This document shows, piece by piece, positions 11,101 to 21,602 of a stretch of DNA of 64,000 nt. This stretch comes from Aureimonas endophytica. Its GTDB lineage: Bacteria; Pseudomonadota; Alphaproteobacteria; Rhizobiales; Rhizobiaceae. Below the pieces are notes generated by a model. It saw nothing but the letters and a program-made list of their open reading frames with translations. It searched no databases and had not been told where the DNA came from. Where the stretch lies: assembly GCF_014642635.1 (NCBI RefSeq), contig NZ_BMIQ01000009.1:124001-188000 (forward strand). The letters run 5' to 3'. Each line of letters starts with the position of its first letter. The stretch's first letter is position 1. The position numbers and the translations under genes are program-made.

Positions 11101-11581
11101 GGATGAGATAGCTGATCTCGTCCGCGATCCGCCGGTTCAGCCCGACCAGGAAGTCGATGGTGCGCACCGGCTCGCGCGGGATCGAGGCGAGAAAGGCCTC
11201 GAGCTTCGGCGTCGCGGGCTCCGGTTCGAGATAGGCGCCGAGATCGGCGAGAAGCGCCTCGTCATAGGCGAAGGGCCAGGTCTCCGCCGTTTCCTCCACG
11301 AAGAAGTCGAACGGGTTGTAGACCGTCATGTCGGCGAGAAGGTCGACCTCGATGCGCAATTCCGTGGCGGGCTCGGGAAAGACGAAGCGCGCCAGCCAGT
11401 TGCCGAAGGCGTCCTGCTGCCAGTTCACGAAATGCTTTTCGGGCCGGACCTTCAGCGAATAGCTCGGCACGCGGGTGCGCGAATGCGGCGCGGGCCGCAG
11501 CCGTACCACCTGCGGCGCCAGCCGCACCGGCCGGTCGTAGCGATAATGCGTGACGTGATGGAGAGCGGCGAGAATCGACAT
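8138..11581 (-). CDS. Transglutaminase / DUF2126 protein, first gene of ATP-grasp operon
   Basis: A large 1147-residue protein. The N-terminal beta-rich region and transglutaminase core (about 1-290) carry C180 in [10 protein letters not shown]229 in [12 protein letters not shown] and D245 in IGLDPTSG. The remaining ~850 residues correspond to DUF2126, with a Pro/Gln-rich break near 560-610 and motifs such as [14 protein letters not shown] and [11 protein letters not shown]. No signal peptide or membrane segment is seen. It begins a three-gene minus-strand operon with overlapping stops and starts. The family is linked to amidoligase-type peptide modification, but its reaction is not established. 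No strong ribosome binding site precedes the ATG. Confidence 0.93.
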   Translation of the reverse strand: MSILAALHHVTHYRYDRPVRLAPQVVRLRPAPHSRTRVPSYSLKVRPEKHFVNWQQDAFGNWLARFVFPEPATELRIEVDLLADMTVYNPFDFFVEETAETWPFAYDEALLADLGAYLEPEPATPKLEAFLASIPREPVRTIDFLVGLNRRIADEISYLIRMEPGVQTPEETLTRASGSCRDSSWLLVNVLRRLGLAARFVSGYLIQLKPDLVALDGPAGTDHDFTDLHAWAEVYLPGAGWIGLDPTSGLLTGESHVPLAATPHYRSAAPISGAVDFAEVEFDFDMSVTRVAERPRVSYPFSEESWEALDRLGRTVDAELQANDVRLTMGGEPTFVSIDDFEAPEWNADATGPTKRALADDLIRRLARRFAPGGFLHHGQGKWYPGETLPRWTFSLYWRRDGQPIWRDTDRIGRETSTAIVTEAEAGRLARGLATALGVDPDNALPAYEDAAYWIAREAQLPENVEPSDSKLEDKEERARIARVFDRGLSRPTGYVLPIQAWQSRARNLRWFSERWNTRRRRLYLVPGDSALGYRLPLSGLPHLSGTAFPHVHPLDPTQPLPPLPPRQQGQSQGRAFEPTSRIAMQVMGEAGASQAMGGVRQSMPPLAPLPPLAADETMVPPATGGGAFVSVGVPEIQGYVRTALAIEPRDGRLCIFMPPLDTTEAYLDLLAAVENVADELGLPILIEGYAPPHDPRLNVIRVAPDPGVIEVNIHPASSWDEAVDITTAVYEEARQSRLGADKFMIDGRHVGTGGGNHVVVGGAHPMDSPFLRRPDLLKSLVLYWQRHPALSYLFSGLFIGPTSQAPRIDEARHDALYELEIAMAEVPSPADSFSTPPWLVDRLFRNLLVDVTGNTHRAEICIDKLYSPDGPTGRLGLVEFRGFEMPPDARMSLAQQLLIRALIAKFWREPETGGFARWGTSLHDRFMLPSFVWADFEDVLAELDRAGYPLRAEWFEAQAEFRFPFCGRVTREGVTLELRQALEPWHVMGETGAIGGTVRFVDSSVERLEVKLANFDPARHIVTCNGREVPLAAGPKRGEGVAGVRFKAWQPPLGLHPTLPVHVPLTFDIYDRWSRRSLGGCRYHVAHPGGRNYETYPVNSYEAEARRLARFEEIGHTAGLYEPRREVPHPAFPMTLDLRRPPHTAH

Positions 11582-11814
11582 CGTCTATCGGGCGCACCGG
11601 CAAGAGTTTCGCCTCGACCATAAAGCTTCGGGCCGATGCCGCAAGCGCTCACATCGGCGAGCCTGCGTCTCGCAACGGCGAAAAGGTGCTCAGTGGCGCC
11701 GGACGCATGGGAACCCGAGGGCCGCGGCGCCATTAAGGGTGGCGTGATCGACAGGCCCGGCGTGCTCCCCGCCGGGCCGGACCCCGATCGTCCCTTTCTC
11801 CCGCAAGGTGCGCG
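11582..11814. other. Divergent intergenic region with promoters inferred
   Basis: These 233 bp separate the divergent transglutaminase operon and zinc-ribbon peptidase gene, so promoters in both directions must lie here. I could not pick clear -35/-10 pairs by eye. A weak CGCAAGGTGCGATG context precedes the peptidase start. Confidence 0.4.
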
Positions 11815-12927
11815 ATGAAGCTCTTTTCCTGCCCGTCCTGCCAGCAGGTCGTCTTCTTTCCGAACGTGGTCTGCGAGCGCTGCAACCACGCGCTCGGCTA
11901 CGAGCCGAATTCCAACCGCATGCTGGCGCTGGAGCCGGCGGAGGACGGCTTCTGGACCTCGGTCGGGCGCGGCGCCGACGGCAGCGGCTGGAAATACGAC
12001 GCCAATTACCAGTACGGCGTCTGCAACTGGCTCCTGCCCTCCGACAGCCCGGACACGCTGAGCCTCGCCTCGCGCTTCAATCTCGTGATCCCCAATCTCG
12101 ACGAGCCGGACAATCTCGTCCTCTGGCAGAAGATGGAACTCGCCAAGCAGCGCCTCTTCTACGGCCTTCTCCGGCTGAAGCTGCCGCTCGTCACGCGCGC
12201 CGAACATCCCGAAGGCCTCGGCTTCCAGTTCCTCAGCGACGAGGGCGGGAAGGTGATGACCGGCCACGACCAGGGCCTCATCACCATCGCCCTTGTCGAA
12301 GCGGACGATGCCGAGCGCGAGAAGCGCCGCACGGCGATGGGCGAGCCCTATCGCACGCTGCTCGGCCATTTCCGCCACGAGATCGGCCATTGGTACTGGG
12401 ACCGTCTGGTGCGCGACGGCGGCGCGCTGGAGGAATGCCGCGCCATCTTCGGCAATGACGAGGAGGACTACAACCAGGCGCTCCAGAACCACTATGCCAA
12501 CGGCCCGAAGCCGAACTGGCAGAACGAATACGTCTCCGCCTATGCCGGCGCCCACCCCTGGGAGGACTTCGCCGAGACCTGGGCGCATTACCTCCACATC
12601 ATCGACACGCTGGAGGTCGGCGGCTCCTACGGCATCGCCCTGCATCCCAAGGCCGATCGCGAGGGCGTCCTGACCACCGATCTCGACTTCAACGCCTATG
12701 ACGGGACGACGAGCATCGAGACCATCGTGGATGCCTGGCTCGCCCTCTCCGCCGCGCTGAACTCGTTCAACCGCGCCATGGGCCACCAGGACCTCTATCC
12801 TTTCGTCCTGTCGCCGACCGTCACGGCCAAGCTCGGCTTCATCCACGACCTCGTGCATGGCCGGATCGGCCAGGGCCGTCAGGCGGTGGAGGAGGCGGTC
12901 GCAGGCCAGTCGAAGCTCGCCGCCTGA
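11815..12927 (+). CDS. Zinc-ribbon putative metallopeptidase (COG4307 / Peptidase_Mx type)
   Basis: A 370-residue protein of a conserved uncharacterised family. It starts with a zinc ribbon made of CPSC (about 5-8) and CERC (about 20-23). A gluzincin-like motif follows, HEIGHWYW at about 189-196, where HEIGH would bind zinc and supply the catalytic Glu. A second conserved patch, HPWEDFAETWAHYLH at about 243-257, probably gives the third ligand. There is no signal peptide, so it should act in the cytoplasm. It lies divergently beside the transglutaminase/ATP-grasp operon. The target is unknown. Confidence 0.88.
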   Translation: MKLFSCPSCQQVVFFPNVVCERCNHALGYEPNSNRMLALEPAEDGFWTSVGRGADGSGWKYDANYQYGVCNWLLPSDSPDTLSLASRFNLVIPNLDEPDNLVLWQKMELAKQRLFYGLLRLKLPLVTRAEHPEGLGFQFLSDEGGKVMTGHDQGLITIALVEADDAEREKRRTAMGEPYRTLLGHFRHEIGHWYWDRLVRDGGALEECRAIFGNDEEDYNQALQNHYANGPKPNWQNEYVSAYAGAHPWEDFAETWAHYLHIIDTLEVGGSYGIALHPKADREGVLTTDLDFNAYDGTTSIETIVDAWLALSAALNSFNRAMGHQDLYPFVLSPTVTAKLGFIHDLVHGRIGQGRQAVEEAVAGQSKLAA

Positions 12928-13120
12928 GGTCTTCGGAGGCCTTGTTGGAGGCCTATCCAAAATCGAAGGGGTGCCCGCTGACCTCCCCGGCGGGTGCCAT
13001 AGATGCGGCGATGGACGGGCAGGCGGTGCCGGGCGGACCGGAAAGGCCGGGCGCCGCGCCCGGACCCGGCGACCGCCCCGGCGGGCCGGCCAGAGACGAC
13101 CGGATCGGAGACGACCAAGC

Positions 13121-14990
<1,870 letters not shown>

Positions 14991-14998
<8 letters not shown>

Positions 14999-16841
14999 CC
15001 TCGACCGCCTCGCCGAAAGCCACGGCATCCAGATCGGCTATATTTCCGAGATGGGCGAGCGCAAGATCATTTCCGATCAGGCCAAGCGCTCGCTGCTCGG
15101 CGTCCTCGGCATCGATCCGGACGGCGCCGACTATGGCGGCTTCGACGAGGCGGCGGACAAGCCGCATCTGCGCTGCGCGCTGCCGGAGGATCTCTTCGCC
15201 CGCAAGGCCTGGGGCGCCACCTGCCAGCTCTATTCGCTGCGCTCGCGCCGCTCGCTCGGCCTCGGCGACTTCGAGGACCTGGCGCGCTTCGCCGAGATCG
15301 CTGCGGAGGCCGGCGCCGCCTTCGTCGGCGTCAACCCGCTCCATGCCCTGTTCTTCGCCGATGGCGGGCGGTTCGGCCCCTATTCGCCCTCGACGCGCCG
15401 CTTCCTCAGCCCCGCCTATCTCGCCCTCGACAAGCTGAAGGGCGGGCCGGAGGCGGTCGCCGCCGTCAGGGCAGAAGAGCCGGCGGCCTTTTCCGCCCTC
15501 GACGCGGATCTCGTCGACTATCCGACCGCCGTGCGGCTGAAGCACCGGATCCTCCACCGCATCTTCGCGGCGCGGCGCGAGGAGATCGGCGCCTCCTCCG
15601 CCTTCGAGCGCTATGTTGCCGGCAATGGCGATCCCTTGCGCGACTTCGCTTTGTTCGAGGCGATCTCGGCCAAGATGGTGACTGAGGGCCATCATGCCGG
15701 CTGGCATTCCTGGCCGGACGAATGGCGCCGGCGCGACGGCGCGACCGTGCGCGGCTTCGAGGACGGCGAGGGGGCGGAGGAGACCCTGTTCCATCTCTGG
15801 CTGCAATATCTCTGCGACGAGCAGCTCGCCGAGGCGCAGGCGCGCGCCAAGGGCGCCGGCATGCGGATCGGCCTCTATCTCGACCTCGCGGTCGGCGTCG
15901 CGCCGGACGGGGCGGAGACCTGGGCCGATCCCGAGCTCACCGTCGGCAGCGCCCGCGTCGGCTCGCCGCCGGACATGTTCAATTCCAGCGGCCAGGACTG
16001 GGGCCTCGCCCCGCAGTCGCCGACGGCGCTCGCCGCGCGCGACTACCGCCCGCTCGGCCATTCCTTCGACGCCCTGACCCGCCATGCGGGCGCGGTGCGC
16101 ATCGACCACGCGATGGGGCTCGCCCGGCTCTGGTGGATCGCCGAGGGCCATCCCTCGGCCGAGGGCGGCTATATCCGCTACCCGCTCGGCCGCATGGTGG
16201 ACACGATCGCCAAGGTCTCGGTCGACAATGGCTGCATCGTCATCGGCGAGGATCTCGGCACCGTGCCGCCGGGCTTCCGCCACACGATGTCGGACGCCGG
16301 CATCCTGTCCTACCGCGTCCTCTATTTCGAGCGGCGCGGCGGGGCGGAATTCCTCGATCCCGCCGCCTATCCGGCCTCCTCGCTCGCCTGCGTCTCGACG
16401 CATGACCTGCCGACCCTGAAGGGCTGGTGGGACGGCACCGATGTCGAGTTGCGCGCCGCGATGGGCACGCAGAACGCCGAGCGCTCGGAAGCCGGGCGCG
16501 AGGAGCGCAAGCGCGATCGCCGCGCCCTCGTCGTGGCTTTGAAGGAGGAGGGCGTCCTGCCCGAGCGCTACGACCGCGTCGCCTCCGGCGAGGACCCGCT
16601 GCCGGCGCGGCTGGAACAGGACATGGCCGATGCCGTGCACCGCTTCGTCGCCCGCACGCCGAGCGTCCTCGTCGCCATCCAGATCGAGGACATGATCGGC
16701 TCGGAGCGCCAGCCGAACCTGCCCGGCACGACCGACCAATATCCGAACTGGCGCATCCGCCTGCCGGTCTTCCTGGAGGAGCTCGCCGCTCATCCGGGAT
16801 TCCAGTCGGCGGCGGCGGCCATGCGAAGCGAGAGACCATGA
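14991..16841 (+). CDS. malQ: 4-alpha-glucanotransferase (amylomaltase) MalQ
   Basis: This 616-residue GH77 enzyme moves alpha-1,4-glucan units between maltodextrins. Here it probably rebuilds longer chains from the short ones left by TreY/TreZ. Predicted catalytic residues are D372 in RIDHAMGLARLWW, E420 in IGEDLGTVP and D472 in STHDLPTLKGWW. GH77 landmarks LYSLRSRRSLGLGDF and FGPYSPSTRRF are near 80-95 and 128-138. It overlaps treZ upstream and shares ATGA with treY downstream, so all three are translationally coupled. Confidence 0.96.
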
Positions 16842-19534
16842 ACCGACCCCTCGTCGCGACCTATCGCCTCCAGTTCCGCGAGGGCACGGATTTCGCCGCC
16901 GCCTCCGAGCTGGCGCCCTATCTGAAGAAGCTCGGCGTCAGCCATTTCTACGCCTCGCCGATCTTCGCCGCCTCGCCGGGCTCGACCCATGGCTACGACG
17001 TCGTCGACTACAACCGCTTCGAAGCCGATCTCGGCGGCGATCCGGGCTTCACCGCCATGAGCGACGCCCTGACGCGCGAGGATCTCGGCCTCATCCTCGA
17101 CTTCGTGCCGAACCATATGGGCGTCTCGCCGGAAAACGGCTGGTGGGAGGACGTCCTCGCCTGGGGGCGCGAGAGCCGTCACGCGACGACCTTCGACATC
17201 GCCTGGGACGCCGAGAAGATCCTCGTGCCGGTGCTCGGCAAGCCCTATGGCGAGGCGCTGGCGGACGGCGACCTGAAGGTGGTGGTGGAGCCGGAGCGCG
17301 CCCGCTTCCGCTTCGACGCGGGCGGCTACCAGTTGCCGATCGATCCGCGCAGCCTCGGCCATGTCTTCGGCTTCCTCGAGCATGAGGAGCGCGACCGGCT
17401 GAACCGCCGCTTCGCCGTCGCGACCCCGGTCGATGGCGACGAGCTGACGGAGCGGTTGCGCGAGCATCTCGGCGATGCCGGCTTCCAGAGCGCGCTGACG
17501 CATGCGGTCGAGGCGATCAACGGCGACCGCACCGCGCTGCACGGGCTGCACGAGGCGCAGAACTGGCGCCTCGCCTGGTGGCGCACCGCGCGCGAGAAGC
17601 TGACCTATCGCCGCTTCTTCGAGATCGCCGACCTCATCGGCGTGCGCCAGGAGATCCGCCACGTCTTCCGCGACTCGCACCGCACCGTGATCCGCCTCGC
17701 CAAGGAGCGGCGGCTCGACGGCATCCGCATCGACCATGTCGACGGGCTCGCCGATCCGAAGAACTATCTTCTCGATCTCCGTCAGGCCTTCCAGTCGGCC
17801 CGGCGCGATCCCCTGATCTATGTCGAGAAGATCCTGACCGGCGAGGAGCGGCTGCGCACCTCCTGGGACATCCAGGGCACGACGGGCTACGAATTCATCA
17901 CCGCTCTGTCCGGCCTCTATGTCGATGCCACCAAGGAAGAGGCGATGGCCGAGGCCTATGCCGACTTCCTCGGCGAGGTCGAGGACTTGCGCGGCATGAT
18001 CAAGCGGCAGAAGCGCTCGATCTTCGCCCGCAATCTCGCGGGCGAGCTCGCCTATCTGACGGGCGAGGCGCTCGACGTCGCGGCGCGCGGCCTTTCCACC
18101 CGCGATCTCGGCCCCGACACGATCCAGCGCTCGATCGTCGAGGTCGCGGCCTCGCTGCCGGTCTACCGCACCTATGTCGGCGTCGACGGCGTGCCGACGA
18201 AGGATGTCGCGATCATCGACGCGGCGGTGGCCGAGGCGAAGTCCGGCCGCGAGGTGGAGGCGGACGAGCCGATCGAGTTCATCGGCCGCCTGCTAAAGCT
18301 CGATTTCGAGGAGGCCGCCGATGTCGCCGGCGCCCTGAACTTCACCCGGCGCTTCCAGCAGACGACCGGCGCGGTGATGGCGAAGGCGGTGGAGGACACG
18401 GTCTTCTACCGCTACAACCGCCTGATCGCGCTGAACGAGGTCGGCGGCGAGCCGGATCATTACGGCGCCGAGCTCGCGGCCTTTCACGAGGCGATGCGGA
18501 TCCGCGTCGAGGACCAGCCGGAAGGCCTTCTCGCCACCTCGACCCACGACACCAAGCGCGGCGAGGACGCCCGCGCCCGTCTCTACACGCTGAGCGAGGC
18601 GCCGGAGCGCTGGGAGACGATCGTCGCCAAGGGCACGGAGACGCTCGGCGCCTTCCGCCACCAGATCGAGCCGCTTCTCGTCTCGCCCGATCCCGCGACG
18701 GAATGGGGCTTCTACCAGAGCCTTCTCGGCGTGCTGCCGGCGGATTTCGACCCGAAGGACCGCAAGACCCTCGCCGAGATCGAGACGCGTCTCCTCGCCT
18801 TCGTCGAGAAGGCGGTGCGCGAGGCCAAGCGCTATACGAGCTGGACCTCCCCGGCGGAGGATTACGAGAGCGCCCTGAAGGGCTTCGTCTCGGCCGCGCT
18901 CGATCCGGCGAACGGCTTTCTCGAAACGTTCTGGCAGGAGGTGCAGCCCTTCGTCGCGGCCGGCGCCCTCAACTCGCTGAGCCAGGTGATCGTCAAGATG
19001 GCGGCGCCCGGCGTGCCGGACATCTATCAGGGCACCGAGTTCTACGATCTGAGCCTGGTCGATCCCGACAACCGCCGGCCGATCGACTTCTCGGCCCGGG
19101 TCAAGGCGATGGACGAGGCCATGTCGATGCCGGAGGCCTTCCGCCACTGGCGCGACGGCCGGATCAAGGCGAAGGTGACGGCGGCGAGCCTGAAGGCGCG
19201 CCAGCGCGAACCCGAGCTCTTCACCCGCGGCGACTATTTGCCGCTCGCCGTCGAGGGACCGCTCGCCGACCATGTGATCGCCTTCGCCCGCCTGCGCGAG
19301 GAGGCGGCGGCCATCGCCGTCGCGCCGCGCATGTCGCTGAAGCTCCTCGCCGATTGCGGGACGATCATGCCGGGCGAGGGCTGCTGGGGCGATACGGCGA
19401 TCCGCCTGACCGGGCCGCTGATCGGCCGCGACTGGGAGGACGTGCTCGACAAGGGGATGCTCGCCCTCGACGACCGTCTGCGCCTCGGCGATCTTCCGGG
19501 AAAGCTGCCGTTCGCCTTTCTGCTTGCGAGCTGA
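16838..19534 (+). CDS. treY: Malto-oligosyltrehalose synthase TreY
   Basis: An 898-residue GH13 enzyme that turns the reducing-end alpha-1,4 linkage of maltodextrin into the alpha,alpha-1,1 linkage of trehalose. The start MNRPLVATYRLQF is the family start and overlaps the malQ stop by four bases. Predicted catalytic residues are D299 in DGIRIDHVDG and E330 in YVEKIL, with the third Asp in STHDTKRGEDAR near 570. The family motif FVPNHMGVS lies near 89-97. It gives TreZ its substrate, so the operon makes trehalose from glycogen. Confidence 0.97.
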   Translation: MNRPLVATYRLQFREGTDFAAASELAPYLKKLGVSHFYASPIFAASPGSTHGYDVVDYNRFEADLGGDPGFTAMSDALTREDLGLILDFVPNHMGVSPENGWWEDVLAWGRESRHATTFDIAWDAEKILVPVLGKPYGEALADGDLKVVVEPERARFRFDAGGYQLPIDPRSLGHVFGFLEHEERDRLNRRFAVATPVDGDELTERLREHLGDAGFQSALTHAVEAINGDRTALHGLHEAQNWRLAWWRTAREKLTYRRFFEIADLIGVRQEIRHVFRDSHRTVIRLAKERRLDGIRIDHVDGLADPKNYLLDLRQAFQSARRDPLIYVEKILTGEERLRTSWDIQGTTGYEFITALSGLYVDATKEEAMAEAYADFLGEVEDLRGMIKRQKRSIFARNLAGELAYLTGEALDVAARGLSTRDLGPDTIQRSIVEVAASLPVYRTYVGVDGVPTKDVAIIDAAVAEAKSGREVEADEPIEFIGRLLKLDFEEAADVAGALNFTRRFQQTTGAVMAKAVEDTVFYRYNRLIALNEVGGEPDHYGAELAAFHEAMRIRVEDQPEGLLATSTHDTKRGEDARARLYTLSEAPERWETIVAKGTETLGAFRHQIEPLLVSPDPATEWGFYQSLLGVLPADFDPKDRKTLAEIETRLLAFVEKAVREAKRYTSWTSPAEDYESALKGFVSAALDPANGFLETFWQEVQPFVAAGALNSLSQVIVKMAAPGVPDIYQGTEFYDLSLVDPDNRRPIDFSARVKAMDEAMSMPEAFRHWRDGRIKAKVTAASLKARQREPELFTRGDYLPLAVEGPLADHVIAFARLREEAAAIAVAPRMSLKLLADCGTIMPGEGCWGDTAIRLTGPLIGRDWEDVLDKGMLALDDRLRLGDLPGKLPFAFLLAS

Positions 19535-19583
19535 CCGCGTCCTGGCTAATTCCTGCAACTCAAGGGAGACTGGGAGGTCGCCG

Positions 19584-20369
19584 ATGCCGATTCGTGCCGT
19601 CGTCTGGAACGAGTTCATCCACGAGCGCGAGAACGCCACCGTCCGGGGCATCTACCCGGACGGCATCCACGAGACCATCGCCGCCGCGCTGCGCCAGGAG
19701 CCCGGCATCGAGGCCTCGACGGCGTCGCTCGACCAGGCGGAGCACGGCCTGTCGGCCGAGCGCCTCGCCGCCACCGACGTGCTCCTTTGGTGGGGCCACA
19801 AGGCCCATGGCCAGGTCGAGGACGCGGTGGTCGAGCGCGTCGCCGAGCGCGTCTTCCAGGGCATGGGGCTGATCGTCCTCCATTCCGGCCATTTCTCGAA
19901 GATCTTCAAGCGGCTGATGGGCTCGCCCTGCAGCCTGCGCTGGCGCGAGGCCGGCGAGCGCGAGCGCGTCTGGACGATCAACCGTTCGCATCCGATCGCG
20001 GCCGGCGTCGGCGATCAGATCACCATCGAGAATACCGAGATGTATGGCGAGCCCTTCCTCGTCCCCGAGCCGATGGAAACGGTCTTCGTCTCCTGGTACC
20101 AGGGCGGCGAGGTCTTCCGCTCCGGCCTCACCTATCAGCGCGGCGCCGGCCGCATCTTCTATTTCGCGCCCGGCCACGAGACCTATCCGATCTATCACCA
20201 GCCGGCGGTGCAGCAGGTGCTGCGCAACGCCGTGCGCTGGGCCCACAACCCGGCCGCGCCCTGGGCCGACGTCTCCGACGCGCCCAACGTGCCGGTGGAC
20301 CGGGCGCCGGAGCCGATCGAGCAGCGCGGCGGCTCGCTGCACGCCGCCGGCGAAGAGGGGTTCCGGTGA
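19584..20369 (+). CDS. ThuA-domain protein
   Basis: A 261-residue protein of the ThuA family, a class I glutamine amidotransferase-like fold seen in sugar utilisation loci. Typical blocks are VVWNEFIHE at the start, DVLLWWGHKAHG, GLIVLHSGHFSKIF near 105-115 and GRIFYFAPGHETYPIYHQP near 190-210. A strong GGGAGG lies six bases before the ATG and fixes the start. It follows treY by 49 bp and shares GTGA with the next gene. ThuA and ThuB of Sinorhizobium meliloti act in trehalose use through 3-keto-trehalose; a similar role is inferred here. Confidence 0.85.
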   Translation: MPIRAVVWNEFIHERENATVRGIYPDGIHETIAAALRQEPGIEASTASLDQAEHGLSAERLAATDVLLWWGHKAHGQVEDAVVERVAERVFQGMGLIVLHSGHFSKIFKRLMGSPCSLRWREAGERERVWTINRSHPIAAGVGDQITIENTEMYGEPFLVPEPMETVFVSWYQGGEVFRSGLTYQRGAGRIFYFAPGHETYPIYHQPAVQQVLRNAVRWAHNPAAPWADVSDAPNVPVDRAPEPIEQRGGSLHAAGEEGFR

Positions 20370-21421
20370 CCGAGAAGCGCATCGCCATTCTCGGCACGGG
20401 CTCGATCGCCCATAAGCATGCCGAGCATTTCTCCGTCATTCCCGGCTGCCGCCTCGTCGCGGCGGTCGACACCAATCTCGACCGGGCGAAGATCTTCGCC
20501 GAGATGCACGCCATCCCGCAGGTCTTCGCCAGCGTCGAGGATCTCGTCGCCTGGGGCGAGTTCGACGCGGCGGTGAATTCGACGCCCGACGCCGCGCATT
20601 ACCCGACGACGATGCAGCTGATCGCGGCGCGGAAGGCGATCTTCTGCGAGAAGCCGCTCGCCGTGAACCATCGCGACGCGATGACCATGACCGAAGCCGC
20701 CGAGGAGGCCGGGCTCATCGCCATGGTCAATCTCACCTATCGCAACGCCCATGCCATCCAGACGGCGCGGCGCATGGTGGAGTCGGGCGAGATCGGCACC
20801 ATCCGCCATGTCGAGGCGAGCTATCTCCAGAGCTGGCTGACCGGCCGGCACTGGGGCGACTGGCGCACCGACGAGCGCTGGCTCTGGCGCCTGTCCTCCG
20901 CCCACGGCTCGAAGGGCGTCGTCGGCGATATCGGCGTCCACATCCTCGACTTCGTAACCTTCGGCACGAATCTCGACATCGTCGGCCTGTCGGCGAAGCT
21001 GCGCACCTTCGATAAGGCGGAGGGCAACCGGATCGGCGCCTACGATCTCGACGTCAACGATTCCTGCGCGATGACGATCGAGCTCGCGAACGGGGCGCTC
21101 GGCGTCGTCCACATGTCGCGCTTCGCCACCGGCCGGCGCAACGATCTCGACCTCGTCGTCCATGGCGAGAAGGGAGCGCTGAAGGTCTGGGCCGACCACG
21201 AGAATTCGCGCCTGGAAGTCTGTCTCGGCCCGGATATCGAGACGCAGACTTGGAAACTCGTCGACTGTCCGCCGACGCCCAAGAACGCCGAGCGCTTCGT
21301 CATCGCGCTTCTCTCCGGCGAGAACGGCGAGCCGACCTTCCGCCGCGCCGCCGAGGTGCAGAAGCTGCTCGACCTCTGCTTCGCCGCCGACGAGGAGGGC
21401 CGCCGGCTGGCGGTCGATTGA
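20366..21421 (+). CDS. Gfo/Idh/MocA-family sugar dehydrogenase (ThuB-like)
   Basis: A 351-residue NAD(P)-dependent oxidoreductase. The Rossmann motif GTGSIAHKH is at about 10-18 and the family signature EKPLAV is at 95-100, where the Lys is the usual catalytic residue. GDIGVHILDF carries the substrate-side His and Asp. The start is GTG, overlapping the ThuA-type gene's stop as GTGA, so the two are coupled. That pairing resembles thuA-thuB of rhizobia. The exact sugar substrate is not visible in the sequence. Confidence 0.88.
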   Translation: MTEKRIAILGTGSIAHKHAEHFSVIPGCRLVAAVDTNLDRAKIFAEMHAIPQVFASVEDLVAWGEFDAAVNSTPDAAHYPTTMQLIAARKAIFCEKPLAVNHRDAMTMTEAAEEAGLIAMVNLTYRNAHAIQTARRMVESGEIGTIRHVEASYLQSWLTGRHWGDWRTDERWLWRLSSAHGSKGVVGDIGVHILDFVTFGTNLDIVGLSAKLRTFDKAEGNRIGAYDLDVNDSCAMTIELANGALGVVHMSRFATGRRNDLDLVVHGEKGALKVWADHENSRLEVCLGPDIETQTWKLVDCPPTPKNAERFVIALLSGENGEPTFRRAAEVQKLLDLCFAADEEGRRLAVD

Positions 21422-21446
21422 CAGGCGATCCCGGCGTTTCTAAGGT
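21418..21446 (+). promoter_or_regulatory. Predicted sigma70-type promoter for leader peptide and tyrA
   Basis: A consensus -35 TTGACA (21418-21423) overlaps the stop of the dehydrogenase gene. It is followed after exactly 17 bases by TAAGGT (21441-21446), a fair -10. Transcription would begin near 21453, only about two bases before the leader ATG, so the leader message may be leaderless. TAAGG could instead serve as a ribosome binding site if transcription starts upstream. Confidence 0.5.
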
Positions 21447-21454
21447 TCGCCCCC

Positions 21455-21505
21455 ATGACGAACCCCTTGTCCTTCGCCGGGATCTATTACGCGCCGCGAC
21501 ATTAG
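21455..21505 (+). CDS. 16-residue leader peptide with tandem Tyr, upstream of prephenate dehydrogenase
   Basis: The ORF encodes MTNPLSFAGIYYAPRH and stops at TAG (21503-21505). It holds one Phe and two consecutive Tyr codons (TAT TAC, 21485-21490), followed by hairpins and then the tyrosine-pathway dehydrogenase. The layout matches amino-acid attenuation leaders such as rhizobial trpL, which has tandem Trp codons. TAAGG lies nine bases before the ATG, and a -35/-10 pair places a start site almost on the ATG. It is predicted from sequence alone. Confidence 0.62.
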   Translation: MTNPLSFAGIYYAPRH

Positions 21506-21510
21506 CGGCG
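21492..21510 (+). promoter_or_regulatory. Hairpin over the leader stop codon (possible pause/anti-terminator element)
   Basis: CGCCGC (21492-21497) pairs perfectly with GCGGCG (21505-21510) around a seven-base loop, enclosing the last codons and stop of the leader ORF. Bases AGCGG at 21504-21508 can instead pair with CCGCT at 21532-21536 inside the next hairpin, so the two structures could compete. Confidence 0.45.
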
Positions 21511-21526
21511 GGGTGCTTTGTCGTCC

Positions 21527-21554
21527 TTCAACCGCTGCGGGACCAGCGGTTGAA
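21527..21554 (+). promoter_or_regulatory. Strong hairpin, candidate attenuator, before tyrA
   Basis: TTCAACCGCTG (21527-21537) pairs with CAGCGGTTGAA (21544-21554): a perfect 11-bp stem with a six-base CGGGAC loop. It lies 22 bases after the leader stop codon. It is followed by CCCTCCC rather than a T-run, so simple intrinsic termination is doubtful. It could act by Rho, pausing, or control of translation. Confidence 0.55.
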
Positions 21555-21602
21555 CCCTCCCATCCGATGCGCTGGCTCCGCGGCCTCATGCGGAGTTCCT
21601 CC

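Noticed and set aside
8141-11623. Long open frame on the plus strand opposite the transglutaminase/DUF2126 gene
   Set aside because: It is Arg/Gly/Glu/His-rich with no recognisable domain and lies antisense to a gene with clear motifs; high GC leaves such frames open by chance.
17578-19872. Plus-strand frame within treY and the ThuA-type gene
   Set aside because: Another reading frame of treY; the true frame carries the catalytic motifs throughout.
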